64,000 nucleotides of DNA, taken from NCBI RefSeq assembly GCF_001623075.1, contig NZ_LMCF01000021.1, positions 1-64,000 of the forward strand, given 5' to 3'. This DNA comes from Pseudovibrio sp. Ad37. GTDB taxonomy: Bacteria > Pseudomonadota > Alphaproteobacteria > Rhizobiales > Stappiaceae. Shown here piece by piece: positions 62,717-64,000 of this stretch (within the stretch, counting starts at the first letter, position 1; each line of letters begins with the position of its first letter). The position numbers and the translations under genes were made by a program. The notes below the pieces were generated by a model. It saw only the letters and a list, made by a program, of their open reading frames with translations. It was not told the origin of the DNA and ran no database searches.

Positions 62717-64000
62717 CTAAACGCTGAGCGACAGCGCGAGTGAGATCAAAATGAACAGAATGATCACGAGCGGAATGGCAAATCGAAGCCACTTGTCATA
62801 AGGCACACGGCCAATTGCAAGGCCGCCCATCACAACGGCAAAGGTTGGGTTGAACAGGTTCAGCAGTCCACTGGCGGACTGGAAGGCTGTGACCACATAT
62901 TCTGCGCCAACATTTGAGAAGCCTGCCAGCGGAGCCATAATCGGCATGGACAGGACTGCGAGGCCCGAGGATGAGGGCACGAAGAACGACAGCACCAGCT
63001 CCAGCCAGAACATCACATTGATAAAGGCTACTTTGCTGAGACCACTGACCGCCTGCTCGGACCAGTAAAGGATTGTATCGGTAATTGAACCAGCATCCAT
63101 CACCACAACGATACCGCGGGCAACCCCGATGATCAGCGCGACACCAAGCAGATCACGCGCACCATCCAGGAAGTTGTCGACGAACTCGTGTTCACCTTGT
63201 CGGGCAACGATCCCCACGAGAATAGAGGCTGCGAGGAAGAGGGCAGCCATTTCGCCCATCCACCAGCCAAGGACAGCAACACCATAGATCAGTAGTCCGA
63301 AGGTGACGACGAAGATCGCCATAATCCAGCCGTGCTTTGCCGTGAAGTCGGGAATATCGTCCGTTGAAACGCCTTGCAGGAAGTGCTTTTCGTTTTCTTC
63401 CTTCATTTCGGAAACAAGGGAAGAAGTATGATCAGCTTTCACCTTTGCAGCATAACGCATTACCCAAGCCACACAGACTAGCCAACCAACAATCAGGATA
63501 AGGAAGCGAAGGCCGATGCCGTCGGTAAAAGGCACACCAGCTGCGTTGGAAGCGATGACGGTTGCGAACGGGTTGATGGTTGAGCCAAGCGTACCGATGC
63601 CTGCGCCCAGAAGAATAACGGCAACACCCGTCATAGAGTCATAACCTGCGCGGATCATCACTGGAATGATGAGCGCGTAAAATGCAAGACTTTCCTCCGC
63701 CATCCCATAGATCGTGCCCCCAGCTGCAAAGAAGGCCATCAGTATCGGGATCATCAGGTTCTCTCGCCCCTTTAATCCTGTCATAATCTTAGCGATCCCT
63801 GCATCAATTGCACCTGTTCGGGTCACAACCATCAGGAAGCCACCAATCACAAGAACAAACACCGCAACGTCGATGGCATTCGCCGTGTAGGAGATCGGAT
63901 CATAAAGACCTGCAATTGGAGCCATAAAGACTTCAACAGGGCCTTGAGGATTGGCCTCTACCAGATGATAGGTGCCGGGGACTGGAACTTCCTTATCGAG
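62717..64000 (-). CDS. YfcC-family membrane carrier, probable arginine/ornithine exchanger (runs off window)
   Basis: 427 codons are visible and the frame is open to the right edge (upstream of 63925 it reads VPVPGTYHLVEANPQGPVEV), so the N-terminus is outside. It has the YfcC/DcuC-like pattern: MAPIAGLYDPISYTANAIDV, AAGGTIYGMAEESLAFYALI, GAGIGTLGSTINPFATVIAS and SFFVPSSSGLAVLSMPIMAP. About 12 spans are expected. It is the first known gene of the arc operon, where ArcD normally sits, so arginine/ornithine exchange is the likely role. Confidence 0.88.
   Translation of the reverse strand, partial: LDKEVPVPGTYHLVEANPQGPVEVFMAPIAGLYDPISYTANAIDVAVFVLVIGGFLMVVTRTGAIDAGIAKIMTGLKGRENLMIPILMAFFAAGGTIYGMAEESLAFYALIIPVMIRAGYDSMTGVAVILLGAGIGTLGSTINPFATVIASNAAGVPFTDGIGLRFLILIVGWLVCVAWVMRYAAKVKADHTSSLVSEMKEENEKHFLQGVSTDDIPDFTAKHGWIMAIFVVTFGLLIYGVAVLGWWMGEMAALFLAASILVGIVARQGEHEFVDNFLDGARDLLGVALIIGVARGIVVVMDAGSITDTILYWSEQAVSGLSKVAFINVMFWLELVLSFFVPSSSGLAVLSMPIMAPLAGFSNVGAEYVVTAFQSASGLLNLFNPTFAVVMGGLAIGRVPYDKWLRFAIPLVIILFILISLALSLSV

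Overview
The window looks like chromosome from a marine alphaproteobacterium. The style of the proteins suggests the Stappiaceae, probably Pseudovibrio or a close relative, but that genus call is an inference. The alphaproteobacterial signs are a tRNA-His without the extra G-1, a PdhS-type (DivJ/PleC family) hybrid-length sensor kinase, two phasins, and an Irr-type (ICE) palindrome in front of an iron-uptake operon. Most of the window is ordinary metabolic and transport content; no prophage, CRISPR array or integrase was seen. An IS3-family element runs off the left edge.

Layout, left to right. 1-559: the end of an IS3 element that has removed the 5' part of a yrbL-like gene. 577-5822: a RidA-like protein, a LysE exporter, an FbpAB iron(III) uptake pair with iron-regulator-like boxes, and a PLP-dependent dehydratase. 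5862-10861: the PdhS-like kinase, then two phasins. 11093-16609: tRNA-His, a type-B carboxylesterase, an OmpA-family lipoprotein, a methyltransferase, and a metal-efflux pair (His-tailed MFS exporter plus CsoR/InrS-type sensor) with a perfect 16-bp operator-like palindrome. 16808-22170: nucleoside hydrolase, LysE exporter divergent from a MocR regulator, an orphan BMP-family binding protein, and a lytic transglycosylase.

22243-23849 is the most unusual locus. A CesT-like type III secretion chaperone gene overlaps, by ATGA, a 278-aa protein whose C-terminal half reads as a eukaryotic-type RhoGAP domain with arginine finger, Lys and Asn signature residues all present. It is read here as a chaperone/effector pair aimed at host Rho GTPases. 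No secretion-apparatus genes lie in the window.

24101-33600: folD-purU, a glycosyltransferase, and an OprM/MFP/RND tripartite efflux operon. 33853-37261: tRNA-Gln, a membrane protein, an acyl-CoA ligase and a GNAT. 37738-40511: a two-gene unit of a ThiF-like/nitroreductase fusion (Rv1355c-like) and a LuxI/FeeM-like acyltransferase, a possible small biosynthetic system.

41253-52942: a beta-galactoside utilisation regulon. It has a CUT1 ABC importer, an IclR regulator, a GH42 beta-galactosidase, a lactonase, an IlvD/Edd sugar-acid dehydratase, DgoK and DgoA. Together they make a De Ley-Doudoroff route from galactoside to pyruvate and glyceraldehyde 3-phosphate, lacking only galactose dehydrogenase. 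53007-57245: putA divergent from an Lrp-type putR. 57242-64000: a GNAT, then an arginine deiminase operon (YfcC-type carrier, arcA, arcB, arcC, NhaC antiporter) that runs off the right edge.
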